Below, in pieces: positions 43,806 through 52,066 of a stretch of DNA of 64,000 nt. Source of the DNA: DASZQL01 sp964391865 (GTDB taxonomy: Bacteria > Planctomycetota > Phycisphaerae > Phycisphaerales > UBA1924); NCBI GenBank assembly GCA_964391865.1, contig CAYMNQ010000002.1, positions 310,001-374,000 on the forward strand, written 5' to 3'. The notes beneath the pieces were generated by a model. The model was not told the origin of the DNA and did not search any database. It saw nothing but the letters and a program-made list of their open reading frames with translations. Every line of letters begins with the position of its first letter. Position 1 is the first letter of the stretch. A program made the position numbers and the translations under genes.

Positions 43806-43842
43806 AAAAAGCACAGCGCCCGGCGAATCGCCGGGCGCTGTG
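43806..43842 (-). terminator. Rho-independent terminator after the first PAP-tail gene
   Basis: Minus-strand stem CACAGCGCCCGGCG / CGCCGGGCGCTGTG (43842-43812) is a perfect 14-base stem with a three-base loop, followed by CTTTTT. It lies 26 bases after the stop at 43868. Confidence 0.9.
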
Positions 43843-43867
43843 ATGATCAATTCAATTCAATCGAGAC

Positions 43868-44497
43868 TTAGCGGCGGCGGCGGGCGATCATGCCCAGGCC
43901 CGCGAGGGCCAGCGCGCCGGCGCCCGGGGCGGGAACGCGAGCAGCGCCGAACTCGCCGATGGCGAAGCTGGCGTTCGAGCTGACGGTGATCGAGGTGAGA
44001 GCGCTGAAGTCATCGGTGAAGAAGCCCCAGCCATTCGCTCCGGCCTCACCGGCGACGGGGATGCTCAGGCTGGTGTTGCCCGAGACCGCCGTGATGGTGA
44101 AGGTCTCGAACAGATCGGGTTCGGCGTAGAAGTAGAACGCGCCGGTGCCGGCGGGGAGCGAGAGCGTCACCGCGGCGAAGACGCCGCCGCGAGGAATGAT
44201 CTGCTCAGCCGGGACGACGTACACGTCGCCGGTGTAGCCGTGGCTCCAAGTGGCCCAGCCGGCGCCGATCGAGGCGTGGCCCAGAGTCTGGCTGAAGCCG
44301 AGGGTGCCGAAGGGCGCGCCGTCAGCAACGCCGACGTCGTTCACGCCGACGTTCGGGCGGGCGTCGTCGCCGAACGGGACCATGGTGTAGCCGCCGACGG
44401 TGGCGGGCGGGGCGCCGGTGCCGAGGTCGACGACCTGGATGGCGGCCTGCGAGCCGGCGGTGATGGCGAGAACAGCGGCAACGGAAACAATCTTCAT
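43868..44497 (-). CDS. Secreted PEP-CTERM-like protein, tandem paralogue 1
   Basis: 209 residues. Signal peptide with cleavage near AGSQA-AIQVVDLG. A beta-rich domain of about 165 residues carries the family pattern YTGDVY, GTGAFYFYAEP, GNTSLSIPV, GANGWGFFTDDFSALTSITV and IGEFGAARVP. The tail is VPAPGAGALALAGLG then MIARRRR: a Pro-Ala-Pro in place of PEP, a short membrane helix and an Arg cluster, as in exosortase-processed proteins. Function is unknown. GAAGGAGAG lies before ATG 44497. It has its own terminator. Confidence 0.72.
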   Translation of the reverse strand: MKIVSVAAVLAITAGSQAAIQVVDLGTGAPPATVGGYTMVPFGDDARPNVGVNDVGVADGAPFGTLGFSQTLGHASIGAGWATWSHGYTGDVYVVPAEQIIPRGGVFAAVTLSLPAGTGAFYFYAEPDLFETFTITAVSGNTSLSIPVAGEAGANGWGFFTDDFSALTSITVSSNASFAIGEFGAARVPAPGAGALALAGLGMIARRRR

Positions 44498-44548
44498 CTG
44501 ACTCTCCTTCTCAGTATTGAGAAACCTGTGCACGAAACTGAGGGCAAA

Positions 44549-44579
44549 GCGGGGGAGCGAGTCTCCTCGGCTCCCCCGC
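44549..44579 (-). terminator. Terminator-like hairpin after the second PAP-tail gene
   Basis: Minus-strand stem GCGGGGGAGC / GCTCCCCCGC (44579-44549), ten bases, followed by TTTGCCC. It lies between paralogue 2 and the start of paralogue 1. The T tract is short. Confidence 0.65.
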
Positions 44580-44647
44580 AAGAATCGTCAACCCTGCGAG
44601 CCTTGAACGTCAGTCCAGTGAGCGGCTCTTCGGGTGATCAATCAGAA

Positions 44648-45259
44648 TTAGCGGCGGCGGCGGGCGATCATGCCCAGGCCCGCGAGGGCCAGCGCGCCGG
44701 CGCCCGGGGCGGGAACGCGAGCGGCACCGAACTCGCCGATGGCGAAGTCGTTGGTCTCAGAACTGATGGTAATCGAGGTCAGCGCACTGAAGTCATCGGT
44801 GTAGAAGCCCCAGCCGTTGGCGCCCGAATCACCGATGACCGGGATGCTGAGCGTCGTGTTGCCCGAGACCGCAGTGATGACGTGCTCGCCGAAGTTGTTC
44901 GGTTCGGCGTAGAAGTAGAACGCGCCGGTGCCGGGGGCGAGGGTGATGGTGACGGACTGACCGCCGCCGGTCCAGTACACATCGCCGGTGTAGCCGTGGC
45001 TCCACGTGCCCCAGCCGTCGCCGATCGAGCGCTTGTTCAAATCGGGGCTGAAGCCGATCGCGCCGAAGGGCGAGCCCTCAGAGCCGTCAACGCCAGAGAC
45101 GATGGTGCCGGTCGAGCGGGTGTCATCGCCGAAAGCGACCATAGTGTAGCCGCCGATGGAGGCGGGCGGGGCGCCGGTGCCGAGGTCAACGACCTGGATG
45201 GCGGCCTGCGAACCAGCGGCGAGGGCGAGAACCGCAACGACAGAAACGAGATTCTTCAT
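44648..45259 (-). CDS. Secreted PEP-CTERM-like protein, tandem paralogue 2
   Basis: 203 residues with the same layout as its neighbours: signal peptide to AGSQA-AIQVVDLG, VSGVDGSEGSPFGAIGFS, RSIGDGWGTWSHGYTGDVY, GTGAFYFYAEP, ANGWGFYTDDFSALTSITI, and the tail VPAPGAGALALAGLG-MIARRRR. The last 60-70 coding bases are nearly identical to those of paralogue 1, pointing to recent duplication or gene conversion. AGAAGGAG lies before ATG 45259. Unknown function. Confidence 0.72.
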   Translation of the reverse strand: MKNLVSVVAVLALAAGSQAAIQVVDLGTGAPPASIGGYTMVAFGDDTRSTGTIVSGVDGSEGSPFGAIGFSPDLNKRSIGDGWGTWSHGYTGDVYWTGGGQSVTITLAPGTGAFYFYAEPNNFGEHVITAVSGNTTLSIPVIGDSGANGWGFYTDDFSALTSITISSETNDFAIGEFGAARVPAPGAGALALAGLGMIARRRR

Positions 45260-45897
45260 ACTGAACTCCTTCTCCTGAGAAACAAACTGCCAAACTCCAA
45301 AACCCTGTAACCCCGAGCGACGTAAGGAATCGTGCTCGGGACAACAACGACGTGCTTTCATGCCGACCGAGAGCGTCCGGCGGGAACAGCGGCGATGGTC
45401 TAAACCGAGTGGGGGTGAGATAGCCCTGTGCGGGCGAACTCTCTCCTCAGTTGCGGGGTCTCCAACTCCGTGCGCTCATAGCCTACTATTGGGAAGGCAA
45501 CAGAGCAAACGACTTTGTGGTTTATTTCGCACGTTTTCTTCGGCGCGGATCTTCGGCCTGCGCCGACTCTTCACGTTGATTTGCAGGGTTTTTTCAAGGC
45601 AATGGCCATAAACCGTTGCAGCATCAGGGCTTATGAGACGGCGATGTTGAAAATCATCAGAACTGATGTGGCTTGATTGACGAACCGCGAAAGATCGCAA
45701 GGATTCGATGAAACACGTAACTGCGGAAATCCCGGGTTCACTGCAACGTCCGATAGCTTGATCGCGTCGCACCGGTGCTGACGAGTCCGCTGCACGTACG
45801 GCGCAATCTCAACGCCCCGAATTGAAAACGCGGGAGCGCCAATTCGGCGCTCCCGCGTGAGTGAAGAGCTGCTTTGAACTGGAACAGCGCGCCGAAC
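45260..45897. other. Intergenic, 638 bases between paralogues 2 and 3
   Basis: Holds the terminator of paralogue 3 (45825-45858) and the upstream region of paralogue 2. About 45500-45720 is distinctly AT-richer than the surroundings. No supported gene was found on either strand. Confidence 0.45.
45825..45858 (-). terminator. Rho-independent terminator after the third PAP-tail gene
   Basis: Minus-strand stem ACGCGGGAGCGCC / GGCGCTCCCGCGT (45858-45828), 13 perfect bases with a GAATT loop, followed by TTTCAATT. It lies 40 bases after the stop at 45898. Confidence 0.85.
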
Positions 45898-46506
45898 TTA
45901 GCGGCGGCGGCGGGCGATCATGCCGAGGCCGGCGAGGGCCAGCGCGCCGGCACCGGGGGCCGGGACGCGAGCAACGCCGAACTCGCCGACGGCGAAGTCG
46001 ATGTCAGAGCTGATGGTGATCGAGGTGAGGGCGCTGAAATCATCGGAGTAGAAGCCCCAGCCGTTCGCGCCGGAGTTGCCTTCAACGCCGATGCTGAGGG
46101 AGGCGTCGCCCGACTGCGCGGTGATGGTGAACACGCCGAAGGGATTCGGCTCGGCGTAGAAGTAGAACGCGCCGGTGTCCGGGGCGAGGGTGATCGTGAC
46201 CGACAGAGCGCCCTGGGTCCAGTACACATCGCCGGTGTAACCGTGGCTCCAGGTGCCCCAGCCGTCGCCGATCGAGCGCTTGCTGACATCGGGGCTGAAG
46301 CTGATTGCGCCGAAGGGCGAGCCCTGCGACCCATCGATGCTGGAGACGATCGTGCCGGTCGAGCGGGTGTCGTCGCCGAACGGGATCATCGTGAAGCCGC
46401 CGACCGTGGCGGGCGGGGCGCCGGTGCCGAGGTCAACGACCTGGATGGCAGCGGAAGCGGCGGCGGTGAGGGCAAGAACGGACAGCGCGCAAACGAACAT
46501 CTTCAT
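45898..46506 (-). CDS. Secreted PEP-CTERM-like protein, tandem paralogue 3
   Basis: 202 residues. Signal peptide near AAASA-AIQVVDLG, then the family blocks GDDTRSTGTIVSSIDGSQGS, RSIGDGWGTWSHGYTGDVYW, TGAFYFYAEPNPFGVFTI, ANGWGFYSDDFSALTSITIS and the tail VPAPGAGALALAGLG-MIARRRR. It is closer to paralogue 2 than to 1 in the DDTRSTGTIVS and KRSIGDGWGTW blocks. GGAGAAGGAG lies before ATG 46506. Each paralogue is monocistronic with its own terminator, which would allow separate control. Confidence 0.72.
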   Translation of the reverse strand: MKMFVCALSVLALTAAASAAIQVVDLGTGAPPATVGGFTMIPFGDDTRSTGTIVSSIDGSQGSPFGAISFSPDVSKRSIGDGWGTWSHGYTGDVYWTQGALSVTITLAPDTGAFYFYAEPNPFGVFTITAQSGDASLSIGVEGNSGANGWGFYSDDFSALTSITISSDIDFAVGEFGVARVPAPGAGALALAGLGMIARRRR

Positions 46507-46837
46507 GACGTGCTCCTTCTCCAGATGCGGAGAGACTGAAACTACAGAGCTTCGGGCCGGGACAAAGCCCAGCCTCACATTCGAAGCTCGATCGAACAGA
46601 GTGTTCTTCAGCGACCCCGGCCGTTGGGCCGGGCGCGTGACTCGCCGAGGCTTCCCTACCATCGGCACTTCAAGCTAAAGCGCGTGAGCATTCGTGCAAG
46701 CGGTTGCATGTGGATTCACACATTTCTTGCGTCGGCTTGGCGCGCCGTGCGAACTTTGGCTGGCACGACCCGCGTGCACGCCGTAATCACTCGGCGATAC
46801 ATCGGCTCGATCATCGAGAACGACGACGGGGATATCG
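46507..46837. other. Intergenic, 331 bases upstream of paralogue 3
   Basis: Promoter region of paralogue 3 and the downstream end of the thioredoxin-like gene. No supported gene and no T-tract terminator were seen. Confidence 0.35.
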
Positions 46838-47410
46838 CTAGTCGCCGTGTTTCTTGCGCAGCCGCGGCGAGAGGCGCAGCATCAGATGCACGCGCTCGAA
46901 CTCGTTGACCCAGTCCTGCATGGTCGCCGCCACTTCCTCGGGCGGCACCGGCGCGCCGGGGAGGGGGCATGACGGGCCGAGCTGGCGCGCCGCGATGGCG
47001 CGGTAGCGCGACAGTGTTCGGTCGCCCACGAGGGCGGCGAACTCGAAATCCTCCGCCATGAAAATGGCGACTGGGACGCGGTGCCCGCCGCAGATTTTCA
47101 GCCGGTCGGCGAGGTCGATGTGCTCGTCGCGGTCGACGAAGCGCAGGTCGATCTTCGCGGGGTTCGCGTCGGCGATGCGCGCGAGCAGCGGGCACTGCTG
47201 CACGCAGTCGCCGCACCAGATGCCGGAGATGACGAGCACGGGGATGCGGCGCGTGAACGCGCCGACCAGTTCGCGCTGCGCATCAGTGATCGCGCACGCG
47301 TCGTGGAATCTCCTCCAGTTCGCCTGCTGGTCGGGCGTGCCGGTGCGGCTGTATTTTTCGTAGGGCAAGCCGGCATCAAAAACGCGGCGGAGCAGGTCGG
47401 CGGTGAGCAT
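46838..47410 (-). CDS. Thioredoxin-fold protein with CxxC, Thioredoxin_9 type
   Basis: 190 residues, cytoplasmic by lack of a signal peptide. The active site is GIWCGDCVQQCPLLARIADA near residue 66, followed by IDLRFVDRDEHIDLADRLKI, a cis-Pro type segment GGHRVPVAIFMAEDFEFA and LVGDRTLSRYRAIAARQLGP. This layout fits the Thioredoxin_9 family, whose substrates are mostly unknown; a thiol oxidoreductase role is likely. No Shine-Dalgarno is present. TACCAT lies on the minus strand at 47422-47417, six bases before the ATG. Confidence 0.82.
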   Translation of the reverse strand: MLTADLLRRVFDAGLPYEKYSRTGTPDQQANWRRFHDACAITDAQRELVGAFTRRIPVLVISGIWCGDCVQQCPLLARIADANPAKIDLRFVDRDEHIDLADRLKICGGHRVPVAIFMAEDFEFAALVGDRTLSRYRAIAARQLGPSCPLPGAPVPPEEVAATMQDWVNEFERVHLMLRLSPRLRKKHGD

Positions 47411-47416
47411 GCGGGG

Positions 47417-47422
47417 ATGGTA
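47417..47422 (-). promoter_or_regulatory. Putative -10 box (TACCAT), leaderless thioredoxin-like mRNA
   Basis: Minus-strand TACCAT, then six bases, then ATG 47410. The same spacing is seen at mqnB, scoA and the CusF-like gene. No ribosome site is present. Confidence 0.4.
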
Positions 47423-47633
47423 GGCGGCGGTGCGGCGTGCGGGATGCGGGATGCGGCGCGCAACTCGGATGCCGTGGAACAGCGCTTCGCCGATCCACGC
47501 TTGTTCCTCCCTCCGCGACCTCCTTTCGAGTCAGGAGAACCGAACGTGCCGATCCCGGAGCGTGCATCGCCGCCGAGCCGGCGTTGCGCGGCACCGGCAC
47601 CGTGGATTCTCTATTGGCATCAACCTCGAACGC

Positions 47634-47659
47634 ACCGACTGCTCAGAGCAGCAGTCGGT
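47634..47659. repeat. Hairpin ACCGACTGCT-CAGAGC-AGCAGTCGGT
   Basis: Ten-base perfect stem with a CAGAGC loop, 27 bases after the stop of the MRJP-like gene. There is no T tract on either strand. The loop equals that of the REP-like hairpins at 17.6 and 37.5 kb, but the stem sequence differs. Confidence 0.6.
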
Positions 47660-47686
47660 GGCACTGGGCAACTTCGGTATCGCGCG

Positions 47687-48865
47687 TCACTGCGCCGCGT
47701 TCGTGCGGAACACGCGGAACGGCGTGCCCGGCATCGTGCCGCCCGCGCTGAACCACGGCGAGAGGTGGATCTGGCTGGTGGTGAAGTACAGCTCGTTGTT
47801 CGGGCCCCACGCGAGGCTGTCGGGCCACGCGAAGAGATCGTTCTTCACGAGCGTTTCCATGGTGCCGTCCGGGCGACGGACGACGATCGCGCTCTGCTCG
47901 ATCGCGGTGAAGTAGATGTTGCCGGCGGCGTCGATCTCCATGCCGTCGGTCACCACCGTCTGCCCGAGGTTCTCGACCGCGGCGCCGACCTGCTCGGCGG
48001 AGAGCGTCGCGTCGCGCAGCACGCTGGTCGGGATGCGGTAGAGCGTCTTGCCCGTGAGCGCCTGCCAGTAGAGGTATTCGCCCGCGCGGTCGAGCGCCAA
48101 GCCGTCGGAGTGGACGACCATCGGGGTGCCGTCGGTGAACTTCAGCGGCGCCCCGCCGCTAATGGAGATCGAGACGTTCGGCTCGGCCTTGGTCGACGGG
48201 TGATCGGCGAGCAGGCGGCGCGAGCGGTTGGTCTTCAGGTCCGTCACGATGATCGCGCCCAGCCCCGAGTCGGTGATGTACGCGACATCGCGCGCCGCGT
48301 CGATGCGCACGTCGTTCAGGTACGCGCCGTCGGGCGCGTTGTCCGGGCCGAAGCGGATGATCCATTCGACCTGCTGGAAATTCGGGTCCATGCGCACCAG
48401 CTTCGCGCCGCCGGGGATCGGGCCTTTCAGGCGCGGCGATGCGGGGTCGAGCGCCCACAGCCGATCCTTCGCGTCGATCGTCAGCGCCTGCACGCAGATG
48501 AACCGCTGCGAGGGATCGACGACCTGCCCCTCCTGCCACGAGTTCCAGGTGATGTTGGGGTACGGGCGGTACGTGCCGCCGGGGAGGATTTCGATGACGG
48601 ACGTGCGGTGCCCGTCGTGCCAGCGCGGGGACGAGACGAACGCCTTCCCACCCTTCGACACCGCGATGCCCGTGATCTGATCGCGGTCGAAGCGAGCGAT
48701 CTCGCGGATCACCGGGCCGGCGGCGGCACCCCCGGAGCCATTACTCACCTCACGCCCGCCGGAGTACGGATCGTTGGCGCACCCCGCCAAGCCGGACACA
48801 CCTACTGCGGCGAGGAGGATTGGGCGAAGGACAAACATGGTCAATGTGCGAACTTGGGTGGTCAT
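47687..48865 (-). CDS. Yellow/MRJP-like beta-propeller lipoprotein
   Basis: 392 residues from ATG 48865 (AGGAG eight bases upstream). Signal peptide with lipobox LAGC, Cys29. The beta-propeller shows family traits of major royal jelly/yellow proteins: VIEILPGGTYRPYPNITWNS, CVQALTIDAKDRLWALDPAS, YLNDVRIDAARDVAYITDSG, HSDGLALDRAGEYLYWQALT and GMEIDAAGNIYFTAIEQSAI. Predicted to be anchored in the outer or inner membrane facing outwards. The ligand is unknown; related SMP-30/gluconolactonase-like propellers hydrolyse lactones. Confidence 0.82.
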   Translation of the reverse strand: MTTQVRTLTMFVLRPILLAAVGVSGLAGCANDPYSGGREVSNGSGGAAAGPVIREIARFDRDQITGIAVSKGGKAFVSSPRWHDGHRTSVIEILPGGTYRPYPNITWNSWQEGQVVDPSQRFICVQALTIDAKDRLWALDPASPRLKGPIPGGAKLVRMDPNFQQVEWIIRFGPDNAPDGAYLNDVRIDAARDVAYITDSGLGAIIVTDLKTNRSRRLLADHPSTKAEPNVSISISGGAPLKFTDGTPMVVHSDGLALDRAGEYLYWQALTGKTLYRIPTSVLRDATLSAEQVGAAVENLGQTVVTDGMEIDAAGNIYFTAIEQSAIVVRRPDGTMETLVKNDLFAWPDSLAWGPNNELYFTTSQIHLSPWFSAGGTMPGTPFRVFRTNAAQ

Positions 48866-49001
48866 GGGCTGGCTCCTGTTGAAGCGAGACACCACTGTAT
48901 CACCCAACGCAGGGAGCAGCTGGACAGAGGGCGTGAGGTCAACCCGGAACGCCGTTGATTCGAGATATCTGATCGACCAGAGATCCGTACCGCACAGAAC
49001 G

Positions 49002-49028
49002 AAAAAAGGCCGGCGTGAAACGCCGGCC
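49002..49028 (-). terminator. Rho-independent terminator of the pseudopilin-like gene pair
   Basis: Minus-strand stem GGCCGGCG / CGCCGGCC (49028-49008) with a TTTCA loop, followed by TTTTTT. It lies 30 bases after the stop at 49059. Confidence 0.9.
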
Positions 49029-49058
49029 CTCGAACGCGATGACAGGACTGCGAGCGGA

Positions 49059-50108
49059 TTACATCTTGCCGTCGGCCCAGACGAATCGGGGAGTCGATCC
49101 GGTGACCTGCACGCCCTGCGAGTAGACCGTGCTCACACCGTCGACCGGCACGCCGCGCTTCCACAAGCGCAGGTAGACGTTGAGGTTGTCGTCAAACTGA
49201 TTCAAGCCGTCGTTCTCGTCGGCGAAGAAGTTGTCGCGCTTGGGGATGGTGGGGTCGTTGGCGTACTTGATGGTGATCTGCTTGGGGTTGAAGGAGGTCT
49301 CGTAGTCGACGTGCCCGTCGTTGTACGCGATGTTGCCTTCCCAGGTGTCCTTGCCGCCGTGGATGCGCAGCGTGTTGGAATCAACGCCTGACGCGCCGGC
49401 GACAAGCTGCCATGATTCCGGGCCGCCGGCGGGCTCGGCGGCGCCGCTGTACACCGGCCCGCGGTTGCCGAGGACCGGCTGGAGCGGGCTGGCACTCAGC
49501 GAGCTCCACTGCCCGACGGTGCGGCGGGCGAAGAAGATCGGGATGTGCGCGTAGCTGACGCTGCCCTTGTTGTCTTCCTCCATGTCCTGGCCCTTCGTGC
49601 GGCCCATGAAACTCATCGTCTCAGGCTGGGTGTAGTCGAAGGGGGTGCCGCGGAGGGTGGGGTCGTAGAGGGCTTCGGCGGGGATCGCCGCGCCGGCCGG
49701 GTTCTGCAGCTTGTACCACTGATCCGGGAGGCGACGGATGTCGGGGCTGACCTCCGCCGGGCTGACGAGCATGTCGGTGCTGATGCCGCGGTTGAAGAGA
49801 AGGATGGAAAAGATGTTGCCCGTTCGGTTCTTCGAGGCCGACGGGGCCGCGCCCTCGAACGTACCCTGCATTTCGGTTTTGTCGCGAGCGTCGAGGCGCT
49901 CGGCTTCGGGGTACTTTTCCTTGTCGCTCTGCGCCCAGCCGACCAGTGCCTGATGGATCTGGCGGACCTGAGAGGAGCACTTGACCTGAAGCCCGCTCTT
50001 GCGCGCCTTGCTGAGCGCGGGGAGCAGGATGCCGATCAGCAGGGCGATGATCGAGATCACCACAAGCAGTTCGACGAGTGTGAAGCCTTTTCGATGCGAG
50101 GCAGTCAT
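49059..50108 (-). CDS. Prepilin-like protein with DGHV box (H-X9-DG type), copy 1
   Basis: 349 residues from ATG 50108 (GGAG eight bases upstream). The leader MTASHRKG precedes FTLVELLVVISIIALLIGIL (Glu5 present). The large soluble domain contains GNIAYNDGHVDYETSFNPK, the box characteristic of the very numerous planctomycete type II secretion/pseudopilin-like proteins. Exact function is unknown. It follows its paralogue at 50186 on the same strand after 77 bases, and the pair ends in the terminator at 49002-49028. Confidence 0.8.
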   Translation of the reverse strand: MTASHRKGFTLVELLVVISIIALLIGILLPALSKARKSGLQVKCSSQVRQIHQALVGWAQSDKEKYPEAERLDARDKTEMQGTFEGAAPSASKNRTGNIFSILLFNRGISTDMLVSPAEVSPDIRRLPDQWYKLQNPAGAAIPAEALYDPTLRGTPFDYTQPETMSFMGRTKGQDMEEDNKGSVSYAHIPIFFARRTVGQWSSLSASPLQPVLGNRGPVYSGAAEPAGGPESWQLVAGASGVDSNTLRIHGGKDTWEGNIAYNDGHVDYETSFNPKQITIKYANDPTIPKRDNFFADENDGLNQFDDNLNVYLRLWKRGVPVDGVSTVYSQGVQVTGSTPRFVWADGKM

Positions 50109-50185
50109 GGATTCACTCCGTTTCTGAGCCGCGGGACGGTTCGACCATTCACGCGGCGGGAACTCGATTGCACAGAGAGGCTTCA

Positions 50186-51181
50186 TCAGTTGCTGCCGTC
50201 AACCCAGATGAACGCGCCGACCGGATCGAGCATGGTCCGATCGAGGGTCACGTTGGTGGGAAGGCCTTGCTGGAACTGGCGCATGTAGGCGTTCCTGTTG
50301 TTCGCGGGCTCGTCCGCCGAGGTGCCCTCGTTGAACTCGTCAACGAACAGGTTGTCGCGCTGCGCGACCGGCTGAGTGCCGGTGCGGTCGATGTAGGTGA
50401 CGGTCTCCGGGTCGACGTCGCGGGTGAACTCGACGTGCCCGTCGCCGAAGGCGACGTTGCCCCACCACTTGTTGCCCGGGCCGTGGATGCTGAGGGTGTC
50501 GGACTGCGTGCCGGTCACGCCATCCGCGAGCATCCAAGGCTGGCCCATCGTGGGGATCGCGGTGCCCTGGTACACCGGGCCGCGGTTGCTCCAGATGGGA
50601 GTGGACGAGCTGAGTGCGTTGGTCCAGTTCGAGGCACGGCCGCCTTCGATAGGCATATGGGCGTAGCTGTTGTGGCCGATGCCGTTGACATCGATAACCG
50701 GGTCCGTGACGGTATCGTCATACGGCGTGCCCTTGAAGCGCGGGTCCCAAGCGGCGTCGGCATCGTTCACTGCACCGCGGGGGCTGCTGAACTCGTAGTC
50801 GCTCATCTGCTGGATGCGCGACGTCTCGGCGGGGCTGACCACGACTTCGGGGGTAATCGAGTTGCCGTAGATCAGCACCGAGATGATCGCGCCGGTGGTG
50901 TTCTTCGACTCGCCGGGCGGGGGCGCCACGACGGTGTTGTTGTTGGGGTCGAGCAGGGCGGGGCGGGGGAAACGCTGCTGGCTGTCGTCCTGCGACCAGG
51001 TGGTGCAGGCGCTCATGATGGCGCGGAGCTGCGTGCCGCACTTGAGCTGGTTGGCGTTCTTGCGGGCGCGGCCGAGGGCCGGGAGCAAGATGCCGACGAG
51101 CAGGGCGATAATCGCGATCACGACGAGCAGTTCGACGAGCGTGAACCCGCGCTGCTTGGTGTTCTGACGAGTCTTCAACAT
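50186..51181 (-). CDS. Prepilin-like protein with DGHV box (H-X9-DG type), copy 2
   Basis: 331 residues. The leader MLKTRQNTKQRG precedes FTLVELLVVIAIIALLVGIL. The body has VSPAETSRIQQMSDYEFSSP, RGPVYQGTAIPTMG and GNVAFGDGHVEFTRDVDPE, matching its neighbour block by block (copy 1: VSPAEVSPDIRR, RGPVYSGAAEPAGG). The pair is a tandem duplication. GAGAGCTC lies before ATG 51181. Both end in a related WVDGSN/WADGKM motif. Confidence 0.8.
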   Translation of the reverse strand: MLKTRQNTKQRGFTLVELLVVIAIIALLVGILLPALGRARKNANQLKCGTQLRAIMSACTTWSQDDSQQRFPRPALLDPNNNTVVAPPPGESKNTTGAIISVLIYGNSITPEVVVSPAETSRIQQMSDYEFSSPRGAVNDADAAWDPRFKGTPYDDTVTDPVIDVNGIGHNSYAHMPIEGGRASNWTNALSSSTPIWSNRGPVYQGTAIPTMGQPWMLADGVTGTQSDTLSIHGPGNKWWGNVAFGDGHVEFTRDVDPETVTYIDRTGTQPVAQRDNLFVDEFNEGTSADEPANNRNAYMRQFQQGLPTNVTLDRTMLDPVGAFIWVDGSN

Positions 51182-51580
51182 TGAGAGAGCTCCTGAACGA
51201 TGCCCGCCGCGGCGATGGTGAGCAGTGCTCCACCGCGCGGCGAAAGGGGGGAATCCAAGGAACCGGCGCGACGCACATGTCGGCCGGAAGAAGCGGGCGC
51301 CAACGCCTTCACCAATCGCGGACGGTCATGGTCCGCGGCGGATCGGGCCGGGTTGTCGCTTCGCCGATTCCCCGTGTCGGTATGCAAGGCATACGGGTGC
51401 GGTGAGCACCGACATCAGGACAGGATCGGACAGGGTTCCGACAGTGAAGGGATGGGCGCAGGCCCCACCGGCGAAGCAGATGAGTACGATACCGTAGACC
51501 CTTCGCGGGTCAAGCGAGCGCGGTTCCGGCAATGTGCCCAACCGGCGCGCAAACCACACCAAACATAAGGCGAATCAACC
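51182..51580. other. Intergenic, 399 bases, divergent promoters
   Basis: Lies between the pseudopilin-like pair and RidA. It contains a small GTATGC/GCATAC hairpin near 51380. No supported gene. Confidence 0.4.
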
Positions 51581-52054
51581 ATGCCCGACGTGTTCAACCG
51601 TCTGAGCCAGCTCGGATTGACGCTCCCCACCCCCACGAAGCCGGTGGCGAACTACGTCCCGGCAGTCCAAGTACCCGCTGGCGCGAAGCTGGTGGTGATT
51701 TCGGGGCAGGTGCCGCTGAAGGACGGGAAGCTGATCGCCAGCGGGCGCGTGCCGAGCGCGGTGTCGATCGAACAGGCTCAGGAGTGCGCCCGGCAGTGCG
51801 TGCTCAACGGGCTGGCGGCGCTTCACGGCGAGATCGGCTCACTCGATAGCGTTCGGCGCGTGGTGCGGCTCGGCGTCTTCGTCGCGTGCGACGACTCCTT
51901 TACCGAGCAGCCCAAAGTCGGCAACGGGGCGAGCGACCTGATCGTCGAGATCTTCGGCGAAAAGGGCAAGCACGCGCGGGCGGCGGTGGGTGTGCCGTGC
52001 CTGCCGCTCGGAGCGCCGGTGGAGGTTGAGTTTTTGTTTGAGATACAGGCCTGA
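51581..52054 (+). CDS. RidA/YjgF/UK114-family imine deaminase
   Basis: 157 residues, single-domain chorismate-mutase-like fold of the longer RidA subgroup. VVISGQVPLKDGKLIASGRV, QECARQCVLNGLAALHGEIG, RVVRLGVFVACDDSFTEQPK and HARAAVGVPCLPLGAPVEVE are visible. The last block retains the conserved Arg that binds the substrate carboxylate in RidA. Family members release ammonia from reactive enamines/imines. AAGG lies ten bases before the ATG. It stands alone, divergent from the pseudopilin-like pair. Confidence 0.88.
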   Translation: MPDVFNRLSQLGLTLPTPTKPVANYVPAVQVPAGAKLVVISGQVPLKDGKLIASGRVPSAVSIEQAQECARQCVLNGLAALHGEIGSLDSVRRVVRLGVFVACDDSFTEQPKVGNGASDLIVEIFGEKGKHARAAVGVPCLPLGAPVEVEFLFEIQA

Positions 52055-52066
52055 GGTTTGGGGCTT

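Noticed and set aside
45476..45772. 98-codon minus-strand frame in the gap between paralogues 2 and 3
   Set aside because: Average composition, no homologous pattern, no ribosome site and AT-rich context; insufficient to call a gene.
47634..47659. Intrinsic terminator of the MRJP-like gene
   Set aside because: The stem is good, but no T run follows on the minus strand, so it is listed as a hairpin with the CAGAGC loop.
47081..48958. 625-codon plus-strand frame opposite the thioredoxin-like and MRJP-like genes
   Set aside because: It spans two convincing minus-strand genes and the gap between them, and encodes an Arg/Ala/Asp-rich product without motifs.
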